A DNA stretch of 6,763 nt, taken from assembly GCA_903824155.1 (NCBI GenBank), contig CAIJVL010000055.1:1-6763 (forward strand), written 5' to 3'. This stretch comes from Candidatus Adlerbacteria bacterium. GTDB lineage: Bacteria; Patescibacteriota; Minisyncoccia; Phycocordibacterales; SBAW01. Below, in pieces: positions 1 through 5,411 of the stretch. Under the pieces are notes generated by a model. The model worked only from the letters and a program-made list of their open reading frames with translations. It was not told where the DNA came from and did no database searches. Position 1 is the first letter of the stretch; each line of letters starts with the position of its first letter. Position numbers and translations under genes: made by a program.

Positions 1-563
1 TCTTTCTCTCTTTTTTCAACCGGTGTCCCGCAGCGCTCGCACGCGCCGTCTACCACCTCCTCATTAGCCAAGGTTACTTTGTCCTTGGGGCACCAATTAA
101 TGAGCGTCTTTGTTTTGTATGCCAGGCCTTTTTTAAACAGCTGCAAAAATATCCACTGAGTCCATTTGTAGTACGCGGGGTCGGTTGTGTTTATCTCGCG
201 CGACCAGTCAAATGAAATGCCGATGGATTTTATTTGCCGCCTAAAGTTGTCGGTGTTTTGCTTGGTATTTATTTTAGGATGAATGCCGGTCTTAATGGCG
301 TAATTTTCGGCGGGCAGGCCAAAAGCGTCCCAGCCAATGGGGTACAAAACGTTTTTACCCTCGGCGCGGCGCTTGCGCGCGACCACGTCCATCGCGGTCC
401 ACGAACGAATATGCCCTACATGGAGGCCATCGCCCGATGGGTACGGAAATTCGATCAATACATAGCTTTTATCGGTTGCTCCATCCTTAGCTACAAAGGC
501 GTTCGTACTCTCCCACTTCTCTTGCCACTTTTTTTCAATCTTGGTGTGGTCGTACTTCTGCAT
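1..563 (-). CDS. leuS: Leucyl-tRNA synthetase, N-terminal 187 residues (runs off left edge)
   Basis: Class I aminoacyl-tRNA synthetase that charges tRNA-Leu with leucine in the cytoplasm. Reading leftward from ATG at 563-561, the frame stays open to the window edge. It begins MQKYDHTKIEKKWQ, then has FPYPSGDGLHVGH with the class I HIGH-type motif HVGH at residues 48-51. GWDAFGLPAENYAI follows at about 77-90, the family's conserved core around the leucine pocket. A zinc-site pattern has its first cysteine at C158 (NWCPKD) and a CxxC at C175/C178, where the ZN1 insertion of LeuRS lies. The editing domain, KMSKS loop and anticodon domain are off-window. The gene follows the membrane-protein gene by 40 bp on the same strand, so co-transcription is likely. 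I see no Shine-Dalgarno sequence before the ATG, but the start fits the family N-terminus. The assignment is very secure; only the extent is partial. Confidence 0.97.
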   Translation of the reverse strand, partial: MQKYDHTKIEKKWQEKWESTNAFVAKDGATDKSYVLIEFPYPSGDGLHVGHIRSWTAMDVVARKRRAEGKNVLYPIGWDAFGLPAENYAIKTGIHPKINTKQNTDNFRRQIKSIGISFDWSREINTTDPAYYKWTQWIFLQLFKKGLAYKTKTLINWCPKDKVTLANEEVVDGACERCGTPVEKREK

Positions 564-603
564 CGTTCAAATACAGTACCACACTAAACTCTTGTTGTGT
601 AGT

Positions 604-1575
604 TTATTGCACGGCCTTTACCGGAGCATTAGTGATCGGCGGGTACAGCTGCGGGTCTATGGTGCGCTCAAAACAGTAGTTGCCTGCCCCGTGCTCCCAG
701 TTATCTTGGCCACCTGCAGTGTGCACGGTAGTTGGTACAGCCGGCGCAGTTTGATACGCATATTGAGTGCCGCTGCCGGCTGCATTGAAGTTTGCGCAAA
801 GTTCAAAATGATACGGCGGCGTTGTAATGTGATAATCGTAGTCGGTGCCGGTCTGCGGATCAAGCGGGATAGTGCTATACGATAGTGAATTAGTAAGGTC
901 CATCAGAGTAACCGGCAGTGTTTGCTTTGCCTGGTAGTAGCTGATTATTTGCGATTGTATCTGCTGCAAGTCACTTACCTTTTGCTGGTCAAAACGGATC
1001 AGCCGCGCGTGTTGCGGCGTACCTACAATAAAGAAGCCTGCGACAATGGTTACTAACACTAATATGAGTGTTGCAATGGCGACCATGCGGTTGCGCGACG
1101 GATACTTTTCCCAAAAACCCCAAAGGTCGGCTAAAAAGTGCATAAAGCCAACCGCGGCAACTAAAAGCACTACGAGCGCTTTAAGTAAAAAGGCTGCCGT
1201 AAGGTCGGTGCCGTTAAGAAAGGCGTACAGCACGTAAATAAGGTCGCCCACCATAGTTGCGCCGGCAATAAAGAGCGTGAGAAATATTGCCCAGCGGCGT
1301 ATCCACACTTCGCGCCGCGTTGCGTCGCGCAAAATATCGCGGCGTATAAGCCACATAAGCAGGAGAAATACCGGCGCAAGCACTATAAGCGTTGCCATTT
1401 CCCAGCTGATGCCGTTTTGATACGGGTCGCCGTAATATGGCTGCAGCGGGTTAGGGATGGCATAATTAATATAGTCCCACACTAACGCGATGTAATTGTA
1501 TACACCGACATACAAAGCGACCATAGCCCCCGCCCACAAAAAGAAGTCCTTCGGCGTTGTTTTTGGCTTTTCCAT
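604..1575 (-). CDS. Multi-pass membrane protein with pseudopilin-like C-terminal domain (DUF5671-type)
   Basis: About 323 residues from ATG at 1575. An in-frame GTG at 1593 would add six residues (MVSFVY); I prefer the ATG because MEKPKTTPKDFFLW is a natural N-terminus, though neither start has a clear ribosome binding site. Counting from the GTG, hydrophobic stretches at about 18-40, 66-83, 101-126, 134-160 and 170-191 predict five membrane helices. They are followed by a soluble tail of about 135 residues that should lie outside the membrane. The tail begins like a pilin stalk (KVSDLQQIQSQIISYYQ) and continues with LDPQTGTDYDYH, resembling the Asp-Pro-x-Thr-Gly segment of type II secretion pseudopilins. 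C266 and C307 could form a disulfide. The helix block resembles DUF5671 proteins common in Parcubacteria; this assignment is from memory. Function is unknown. It probably shares a transcript with leuS downstream. Confidence 0.82.
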   Translation of the reverse strand: MEKPKTTPKDFFLWAGAMVALYVGVYNYIALVWDYINYAIPNPLQPYYGDPYQNGISWEMATLIVLAPVFLLLMWLIRRDILRDATRREVWIRRWAIFLTLFIAGATMVGDLIYVLYAFLNGTDLTAAFLLKALVVLLVAAVGFMHFLADLWGFWEKYPSRNRMVAIATLILVLVTIVAGFFIVGTPQHARLIRFDQQKVSDLQQIQSQIISYYQAKQTLPVTLMDLTNSLSYSTIPLDPQTGTDYDYHITTPPYHFELCANFNAAGSGTQYAYQTAPAVPTTVHTAGGQDNWEHGAGNYCFERTIDPQLYPPITNAPVKAVQ

Positions 1576-1660
1576 ATACACAAAGGATACCACACTGGCG
1601 CGAGCGCAATAGTTGTTGTACTATGCCGACGGAAGCTAACCAAACTCGGGGAAATATACT
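1576..1660. promoter_or_regulatory. Divergent intergenic region with weak candidate promoters
   Basis: This 85 bp gap separates the leftward membrane-protein gene from the rightward 64-codon gene, so both promoters should lie here. A leftward candidate has TTGGTT (complement of 1638-1643), a 17 bp spacer, and TACAAC (complement of 1615-1620); it matches consensus only partly. A rightward candidate -10, TACTAT, lies at 1619-1624 without a convincing -35. An inverted repeat, ATAGT (1609-1613) and ACTAT (1620-1624) around a 6 bp spacer, overlaps both and could be an operator or chance. The location is a firm expectation; the exact boxes are guesses. Confidence 0.3.
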
Positions 1661-1855
1661 ATGCGCCAAGTACGTAAAGACCACGCACTGCAGATGCTTA
1701 GATCTCTTGAAGAAAGCAGAAAGGAGGGTGAGCCTGCGGTGCACGTCACCAACGCCGGCTGGGAAGCATACACGAACCACCCGGATGAAGAAGTGCGGAA
1801 AGTCGCAAAAGAAAGCAAGTTCTGTCCCAAAAAGTATAGGACAAAAGTTTCGTAG
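1661..1855 (+). CDS. Small charged protein of unknown function, 64 residues
   Basis: I do not recognise this protein. The frame starts at ATG 1661, preceded by CGGGGAAA about 8 bp upstream as a passable ribosome binding site. An in-frame TAA at 1637-1639 excludes any longer start. The product is hydrophilic, with no signal peptide or membrane helix and a single cysteine. Its N-terminal half (MRQVRKDHALQMLRSLEESRKEG) is basic and probably helical; the C-terminal half contains NHPDEEVRKVAKESKF, which faintly recalls one HEAT-type repeat helix. The best support for a real gene is position: the stop codon falls 10 bp before a strong intrinsic terminator on the same strand, and the gene diverges from its left neighbour. 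Other frames here lack such support. Without homologues in hand, coding status is likely but not proven. Confidence 0.6.
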   Translation: MRQVRKDHALQMLRSLEESRKEGEPAVHVTNAGWEAYTNHPDEEVRKVAKESKFCPKKYRTKVS

Positions 1856-1865
1856 AATTTGGATA

Positions 1866-1895
1866 GTCCCCGCGCAGTGCGGGGACTTTTCTTTT
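1866..1895 (+). terminator. Strong rho-independent terminator after the 64-codon gene
   Basis: GTCCCCGC (1866-1873) pairs perfectly with GCGGGGAC (1879-1886) around a 5 nt loop (GCAGT), followed by TTTTCTTTT at 1887-1895. The 8 bp stem is G/C-rich and the T-tract lies on the plus strand, so it stops rightward transcription leaving the 64-codon gene. It also separates that gene from the two-gene unit at 1970-2178, which therefore needs its own promoter or read-through. Confidence 0.93.
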
Positions 1896-1930
1896 ATATG
1901 GTCGGGTGTACTATTGCGGCAGGAGCACAA

Positions 1931-1947
1931 GTGCGAATTAATCGCAC
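1931..1947 (+). repeat. Perfect inverted repeat GTGCGA-N5-TCGCAC upstream of the small membrane gene
   Basis: GTGCGA (1931-1936) and TCGCAC (1942-1947) are exact reverse complements around AATTA-type bases. In DNA this is a 17 bp palindrome of repressor-operator size; in RNA it is a 6 bp hairpin ending 7 nt before the AGGAGG. Either form could control the genes that follow. No T-tract follows, so it is not a terminator. Which reading is right cannot be told from the sequence. Confidence 0.5.
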
Positions 1948-1954
1948 ATATTAG

Positions 1955-1960
1955 AGGAGG
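1955..1960 (+). promoter_or_regulatory. Consensus Shine-Dalgarno site AGGAGG
   Basis: A full AGGAGG sits 9 nt before ATG 1970, and it decides the start of the 42-codon gene. It is by far the best ribosome binding site in the window; the leuS, ychF and kdpC starts have no comparable signal. This argues that the tiny ORF is translated, probably at a high rate. Confidence 0.85.
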
Positions 1961-1969
1961 AAACAAAAG

Positions 1970-2098
1970 ATGGAAAGGTTGAGAACGGGCCTTGCCTGGT
2001 TGATCATTGTAGGCGGACTGGGAATTCTTGCAGGCGAGTACTACTACACGCTCACGCATGTCCGAGTCATCCACTTTGCCCGCAGAGCAATCTCATGA
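1970..2098 (+). CDS. Single-pass small membrane protein, 42 residues, unknown function
   Basis: I do not recognise the family. ATG at 1970 follows a consensus ribosome binding site; the TGA stop is at 2096-2098. The product starts MERLRTGLAWLIIVGG, with a short basic N-terminus and then one hydrophobic helix at about residues 8-22. EYYYTLTH comes next, and the C-terminus is basic (VRVIHFARRAIS). The positive-inside rule does not settle orientation, since both ends carry positive charge. The stop overlaps the next start as ATGA, so the two are probably translationally coupled. It could be a membrane-inserted regulator or accessory peptide, a type I toxin-like peptide, or the first half of a two-helix protein split by a frameshift. 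I cannot choose between these, but the start signal makes translation likely. Confidence 0.68.
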   Translation: MERLRTGLAWLIIVGGLGILAGEYYYTLTHVRVIHFARRAIS

Positions 2099-2178
2099 GC
2101 GGCCTGGCGGTACTGGCACTCTTTGGACTATTGATGACCAATCTTCATTGGTCGAAAATAAAAAGATTCTTGGTGTAA
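2095..2178 (+). CDS. Tiny hydrophobic peptide, 27 residues, coupled to the 42-residue membrane protein
   Basis: ATG at 2095 overlaps the upstream TGA in an ATGA junction, and the stop is TAA at 2176-2178. The peptide is MSGLAVLALFGLLMTNLHW followed by a basic tail ending KIKRFLV: one short hydrophobic helix with a positively charged C-terminus. It has no ribosome binding site of its own, so translation would depend on termination-reinitiation from the upstream gene. It ends about 27 bp before the stem of an intrinsic terminator, which fits the last gene of a unit. Alternatively it is the second helix of a 69-residue two-helix protein whose frame shifts by -1 at the junction. Function is unknown. 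The small size makes coding status moderate only. Confidence 0.5.
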   Translation: MSGLAVLALFGLLMTNLHWSKIKRFLV

Positions 2179-2201
2179 GAGACTTCAAACAGAAATACCG
2201 C

Positions 2202-2230
2202 AAAACCCGCCCCATAAAGGCGGGCTTTTG
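2202..2230. terminator. Bidirectional terminator between the small-gene unit and ychF
   Basis: CCCGCC (2206-2211) pairs with GGCGGG (2219-2224) around a 7 nt loop. It is flanked by AAAA on the left (2202-2205) and CTTTT on the right (2225-2229). Read rightward, it ends the 42/27-codon unit; read leftward, the A-run becomes a T-run and ends ychF, whose stop is at 2255. One hairpin thus serves two converging transcripts. Confidence 0.85.
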
Positions 2231-2254
2231 TTTACATCTGAAATAGGTATATAG

Positions 2255-3355
2255 CTAGCTATGTAGAAACTCCATCACGTCGCCGTCTTGCACTATATAC
2301 TCCTTCCCTTCGGTGCGGATAAGGCCTAACTCGCGTGCTTTGGCTCGAGAGCCGGCCTCGATTAATTTTTTCCAATGTATAACTTCGGCGCGGATAAATT
2401 TATTAAAAAAGTCGGTGTGTATGGCCGCGCCCGCCTCAGGCGCGGTCGAGCCAACAGGTATGGTCCATGCGCGAGTCTCGTCCTCACCTGTAGTGAAAAA
2501 GCTCATCAGGCCGAGCAGTTTGTAGCCAGAGCGGATAAGCCCGTTGATGCCGTCATCAAATACGCCGTACTCTTGTCGGAAGCCCACTTTATCTTCGCCG
2601 GCCAAATCGCGCAGCTCGTTTTCGACATTGGCGTCTACCACGCAGTATTGCGCGCCTTCCCTTTCAAAAAACTCTAGGAGCCTTTCGTATCGGCCGTCGT
2701 TAAGCTCGTCTATGTTGTGGCCGTCCGCTTCCTTGTTCAATACATAGAGCATCGGCTTCATGGTCAAAAGATGCATGCCCTTGATCGCAAACAACTCGTC
2801 GTTGGTGTACGTAGCCGAGCGAGCCAATTTACCTTCGCTTAAAACCTGGTTAGCCTTTTGCAAAGCCGCCTGCTCGGCGATAGCTTCCTTTTTACCGGCA
2901 CGTACGTCCCTCTCTAATCCCCCGAGCCTTTTATCAACCGTTTCTTGGTCGGCCAATATCAGCTCCAAGTTAATAGTCTCGACATCCTTAAGAGGTTCAA
3001 CGGTCGCGTCGACGTGCGTAATGTTTGGGTTATCAAAAAGCCGTACTACGTGCGCAATAGCATCTACTTCGCGTATGTGCGAGAGAAATTGGTTGCCGAG
3101 CCCCTCGCCCTCGCTTGCGCCTTTGACCAAGCCGGCAATGTCGACAAACTCTATCGCCGCCGGCACATCCTTTTCAGAATGACTGAACTTTGCCAGCTGC
3201 TCGCGGCGCTCGTCGGGCACGGCTACGACGCCGACCGATGGGTCGATGGTTGCAAATGGGTAGTTAGCAATTAGAACGCTTTTTTTGGTAAGCGCCTGGA
3301 AAAGGGTGGACTTCCCCACGTTGGGCAACCCAACTATGCCTATACTTAAAGCCAT
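2255..3355 (-). CDS. ychF: Redox-responsive ribosome-associated ATPase YchF (Obg/OLA1 family)
   Basis: A translation-associated P-loop NTPase of the Obg subfamily, nearly universal, which prefers ATP to GTP and binds ribosomes. All 366 residues are present, close to the usual 363. The G1 loop GLPNVGKST is at 9-17. The G3 motif DIAG is at 72-75 within FVDIAGLVKGASEGEGLGNQFL, a YchF hallmark. NKEA at 207-210 replaces the GTPase NKxD, the change tied to ATP preference. The helical insert lies at roughly 130-195. The C-terminal TGS domain, about 284-366, starts at SFFTTGEDETRAW and ends with the typical YIVQDGDVMEF. ATG 3355 gives the expected MALSIGIVGLPN start. It has its own candidate promoter and a downstream terminator, so it is probably monocistronic, although no terminator separates it from the kdp genes upstream. 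Confidence 0.98.
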   Translation of the reverse strand: MALSIGIVGLPNVGKSTLFQALTKKSVLIANYPFATIDPSVGVVAVPDERREQLAKFSHSEKDVPAAIEFVDIAGLVKGASEGEGLGNQFLSHIREVDAIAHVVRLFDNPNITHVDATVEPLKDVETINLELILADQETVDKRLGGLERDVRAGKKEAIAEQAALQKANQVLSEGKLARSATYTNDELFAIKGMHLLTMKPMLYVLNKEADGHNIDELNDGRYERLLEFFEREGAQYCVVDANVENELRDLAGEDKVGFRQEYGVFDDGINGLIRSGYKLLGLMSFFTTGEDETRAWTIPVGSTAPEAGAAIHTDFFNKFIRAEVIHWKKLIEAGSRAKARELGLIRTEGKEYIVQDGDVMEFLHS

Positions 3356-3401
3356 CCTATGACTATCGCCTTTTTTGCCCCAAAAATCAAATCAACCAAC
3401 C

Positions 3402-3410
3402 ACTATATCA
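3402..3410 (-). promoter_or_regulatory. Candidate extended -10 promoter for ychF
   Basis: The complement of 3402-3410 reads TGATATAGT: a TATAGT -10 hexamer (5 of 6 to consensus) with the TGn extension. There is no good -35, which extended -10 promoters can do without. Transcription would start near 3395, leaving a leader of about 40 nt before ychF. It lies in the 99 bp A/T-rich gap between the 73-codon gene and ychF, the only place a private ychF promoter could be. Confidence 0.45.
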
Positions 3411-3454
3411 ACTTCCGGCAAATTCTTAGCCAAAACAATGAAACAAATAGGACA

Positions 3455-3676
3455 CTAGTACTTACTCCGGAGAAATTCGAAAACGAGATACCCTACGAGC
3501 GCAGCGCCGAGAGCGAGTATAAAATTCTCAAATGTAAAAATGTCGTGAACCGCCCAGAGGAGACCCCTTTTCTCTCCCATACCGGAATGTTCAAATTCTC
3601 CCATCAGGAGATTGGAATAAAAAAGGAAGATTATGAAACTCACTTCAATCAATGCTCTCGCAATATTATTTTTCAT
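3455..3676 (-). CDS. Small two-helix membrane protein in the kdp operon, 73 residues, unknown function
   Basis: I cannot name the family. ATG 3676 lies 8 bp after the kdpD stop, and an AGGA inside the end of kdpD, about 11 nt before the ATG, may serve as ribosome binding site. Two hydrophobic segments at about 9-26 (LIEVSFIIFLFYSNLLMG) and 51-68 (FILALGAALVGYLVFEFL) flank a hydrophilic loop, EFEHSGMGEKRGLLWAVHDIF. This fits a helical hairpin in the inner membrane with Lys/Arg at both tips. It is not KdpF, which is a single helix of about 29 residues encoded at the other end of the operon. It does not look like KdpD's missing membrane block (DUF4118) either. Its position as last gene suggests a role with the K+ pump or with the short KdpD, but that is inference. 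A plus-strand frame across this stretch lacks such features. Confidence 0.78.
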   Translation of the reverse strand: MKNNIARALIEVSFIIFLFYSNLLMGEFEHSGMGEKRGLLWAVHDIFTFENFILALGAALVGYLVFEFLRSKY

Positions 3677-3684
3677 AACAGAAT

Positions 3685-4809
3685 TTATCCTACTACAATA
3701 TCAACCTCTGGTAGATTTTTTGCTAAGATATCGAAGTATGTTTTCTTAAAGAGATTTTTCCAGGTACGCGGTTCAGGGCGATCCACCACGATATGAGTGA
3801 TGCCGTTCGCCCGTGCAAATTGAGTGACGGCGAGCGCAATATCTTCGGCTTTGATTGTTATCACGTGAGCCCCCATATGTTTTGCAAGATCTAGTGCTTT
3901 TGCAAGCGTCTGGCGTTTAGGGCTCATGACTCTTGTCTCTTCATCCAAGGTAGCTATGTGTACGACATACCACACGGCATTCAACTGGTCGGCAAGGCGC
4001 TTGGTTTTGCGGAGCATAGTACCGGGATTTTCTTCCTCCCCCGTTAAGACATACATCACGTCCAAGTGGGAGCTGGGTTTAGATTTGCTCGGCAGTACTT
4101 CGCGTTGCCGCAGGTCGAGCATTTTTGCGGTCTCACTAAGAGTTATCTCACGCAAGCGCGTTAGATTTTTAACGGTAAAGAAATTGTTGAGCGCAGTGTC
4201 GATGCGATCAAGTCGATAGATCTTCCCAGCTTTCAACCGTTCAATCAACTCCTCCGCCTCTAGATCCACATCAACAATAAAATCGGCTTTGGCAACAACA
4301 GAGTCCGGTATGCGCTCCGCCACGCGAACGCCAGTCGCATCCTCAATGATGTTATAGAGAGACTCTAGATGCTGCACATTGAGCGTTGTAATAACGCTTA
4401 TTCCTGCGTCGAGCAATTCTTGTACATCTTCATATCGCTTGCGGTGACGGCTACCCGGTGCATTGCTATGCGCAAGTTCATCAACGAGGGCAACTTTCGG
4501 TTGCCTCTTCAATATAGCATCCACATCCATTTCTTTTAAGGAGAGGTTGTTGTGCTTCACGTTATGCGGTGGCACTACTTCAAGCCCTTCCGCTTGTGCA
4601 ATCGTTTCAGGACGCTCGTGCGGCTCCATATATCCGATGATGACATCGACGCCGTTTTTTTGGAGGTTCTTTCCCTCCGCTAGCATGCGGAATGTCTTGC
4701 CGACACCCGCAGCCGAGCCAAGATACACCTTGAGCTTCCCGCGCTCTTCCTTCTTTATTTGCTCAAGAAAGTCCTCAGGAGAGTGGTTGCTTATTTTTGC
4801 GCCTGCCAT
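3685..4809 (-). CDS. kdpD: Short KdpD: N-terminal KdpD domain plus Usp domain, no histidine kinase
   Basis: Complete 374-residue protein matching only the cytoplasmic N-terminal part of the K+ sensor KdpD, which is about 890 residues in E. coli. The KdpD domain (about 25-235) has a Walker A motif GSAAGVGKT at 31-39, GYMEPHERPET at about 60-70, and a Walker B-like VALVDELAHSNAPGSRH (D110/E111). A Usp domain follows (about 249-374), from HLDVMYVLTGEEEN through ITHIVVDRPEPRTW to VDIVVG. The four membrane helices, GAF, HisKA and ATPase regions are absent. No remnant follows, since another gene starts 8 bp on, so this looks like a natural short form. Short KdpD proteins of similar length are known beside kdp genes in Anabaena. 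The start is 4 bp after the kdpC stop. It may bind ATP or a signalling nucleotide and act on a kinase elsewhere, or on the pump itself. Confidence 0.93.
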   Translation of the reverse strand: MAGAKISNHSPEDFLEQIKKEERGKLKVYLGSAAGVGKTFRMLAEGKNLQKNGVDVIIGYMEPHERPETIAQAEGLEVVPPHNVKHNNLSLKEMDVDAILKRQPKVALVDELAHSNAPGSRHRKRYEDVQELLDAGISVITTLNVQHLESLYNIIEDATGVRVAERIPDSVVAKADFIVDVDLEAEELIERLKAGKIYRLDRIDTALNNFFTVKNLTRLREITLSETAKMLDLRQREVLPSKSKPSSHLDVMYVLTGEEENPGTMLRKTKRLADQLNAVWYVVHIATLDEETRVMSPKRQTLAKALDLAKHMGAHVITIKAEDIALAVTQFARANGITHIVVDRPEPRTWKNLFKKTYFDILAKNLPEVDIVVG

Positions 4810-4813
4810 GACC

Positions 4814-5407
4814 CTATTGTGCAGCCTTTAGACTATCCAGTGCAATATTGAGCGTGAGCACATTGACCCCTGGCTCCCCCAAAAATCCAAGTCCGCGCGG
4901 ATCGATATTCTGCTGTATGAGGCCCTGGACTACAGAAAGGTTGAGCTTTCTTGCACTTGCTACCCGTGGCGCCTGTAGCTGTGCGTTCTCAAGACTAATG
5001 TCAGGATCAAGGCCGCTTGCGGAGGCAGTCACAGCATCTGCGGGCACCGTGCTACTCGCGCTCAGATTATTTTCTGTTCGATACGCGACAATGTTCTGTT
5101 TTATAGCATCAGCAAGTTTTTGCGAGGTTGGGCCGAGATTTGTTCCCCCTGAAGTGCTCGAATCATATCCTGCACCGGCAGCCGACGGTCGTGGATGGAA
5201 ATATTGCGGCGCAGTAAATTCCTGGCCAATCAATCGCGAGCCTATTATATCGCCGCTCTTATTCGTAAGAAGGCTGCCGTTTGCCTGAAACGGAAACAAC
5301 AATTGCCCTATCCCCCAGACCACGAGGGGATATATCACGCAGAGGACGATTGCAAATACAATCGTTGCGATAATTGATACTCGTATGTCGCGAAGAATGT
5401 TTTTCAT
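4814..5407 (-). CDS. kdpC: K+-transporting ATPase subunit C
   Basis: Accessory subunit of the KdpFABC high-affinity potassium pump, anchored in the cytoplasmic membrane and needed for assembly and high nucleotide affinity. Its 197 residues match the usual 190-200. One N-terminal helix at about 10-33 (VSIIATIVFAIVLCVIYPLV) is followed by a soluble domain carrying the family signatures GSRLIGQEF (56-64), YFHPRPSAAGAGYD (69-82), SGGTNLGPTSQ and, strongest, PADAVTASASGLDPDIS (122-138). The conserved C-terminal GEPGVNVLTLNIALD is present. The ATG at 5407 lies 4 bp after the kdpB stop, and kdpD begins 4 bp after this gene. No clear ribosome binding site precedes it, so translation is probably coupled to kdpB. 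Nothing appears broken. Confidence 0.98.
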   Translation of the reverse strand: MKNILRDIRVSIIATIVFAIVLCVIYPLVVWGIGQLLFPFQANGSLLTNKSGDIIGSRLIGQEFTAPQYFHPRPSAAGAGYDSSTSGGTNLGPTSQKLADAIKQNIVAYRTENNLSASSTVPADAVTASASGLDPDISLENAQLQAPRVASARKLNLSVVQGLIQQNIDPRGLGFLGEPGVNVLTLNIALDSLKAAQ

Positions 5408-5411
5408 AGGA

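Larger units (their letters stand above)
1896..1969 (+). promoter_or_regulatory. Leader/promoter region of the 42/27-codon gene pair
   Basis: This 74 bp lies between the terminator and the ATG at 1970 and should hold the promoter if the pair is transcribed separately. TACTAT at 1909-1914 is a possible -10 element, preceded by TG as is the TACTAT at 1619-1624 before the other small gene. I find no good -35 at the right distance. A perfect inverted repeat and a strong ribosome binding site follow and are listed separately. The promoter call is weak. Confidence 0.3.

Noticed and set aside
585..606. TAAACT/AGTTTA inverted repeat at the end of the membrane-protein gene as a terminator
   Set aside because: The 6 bp stem is A/T-rich with a 10 nt loop and no T-tract, and the leuS gene continues downstream. 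It is probably chance.
541..885. 114-codon plus-strand frame at the end of the membrane-protein gene
   Set aside because: Antisense to the pseudopilin-like tail and to the leuS start; no plausible start signal or protein features.
1466..2074. 202-codon minus-strand frame across the small-gene island
   Set aside because: It runs through both strands' signals, including the strong plus-strand terminator, and overlaps the start of the membrane-protein gene in another frame. Its composition is irregular and cysteine-rich, with no recognisable motif.
3677..3690. kdpD as a pseudogene truncated by a recent stop
   Set aside because: The Usp domain reaches its natural end, the next gene starts 8 bp later, and no downstream sequence resembles the KdpD membrane block or kinase.
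3359..3796. 145-codon plus-strand frame opposite the 73-codon gene and the end of kdpD
   Set aside because: It lies antisense to the certain kdpD 3' end and to a frame with clear two-helix membrane character. Its translation has no domain-like pattern, and it owes its length to A/T-rich sequence.
1190..5279. AAGGCTGCCGT found near 1190-1200 and near 5268-5278 as a repeat
   Set aside because: A single 11 bp match within two unrelated coding regions, without flanking similarity; expected by chance.
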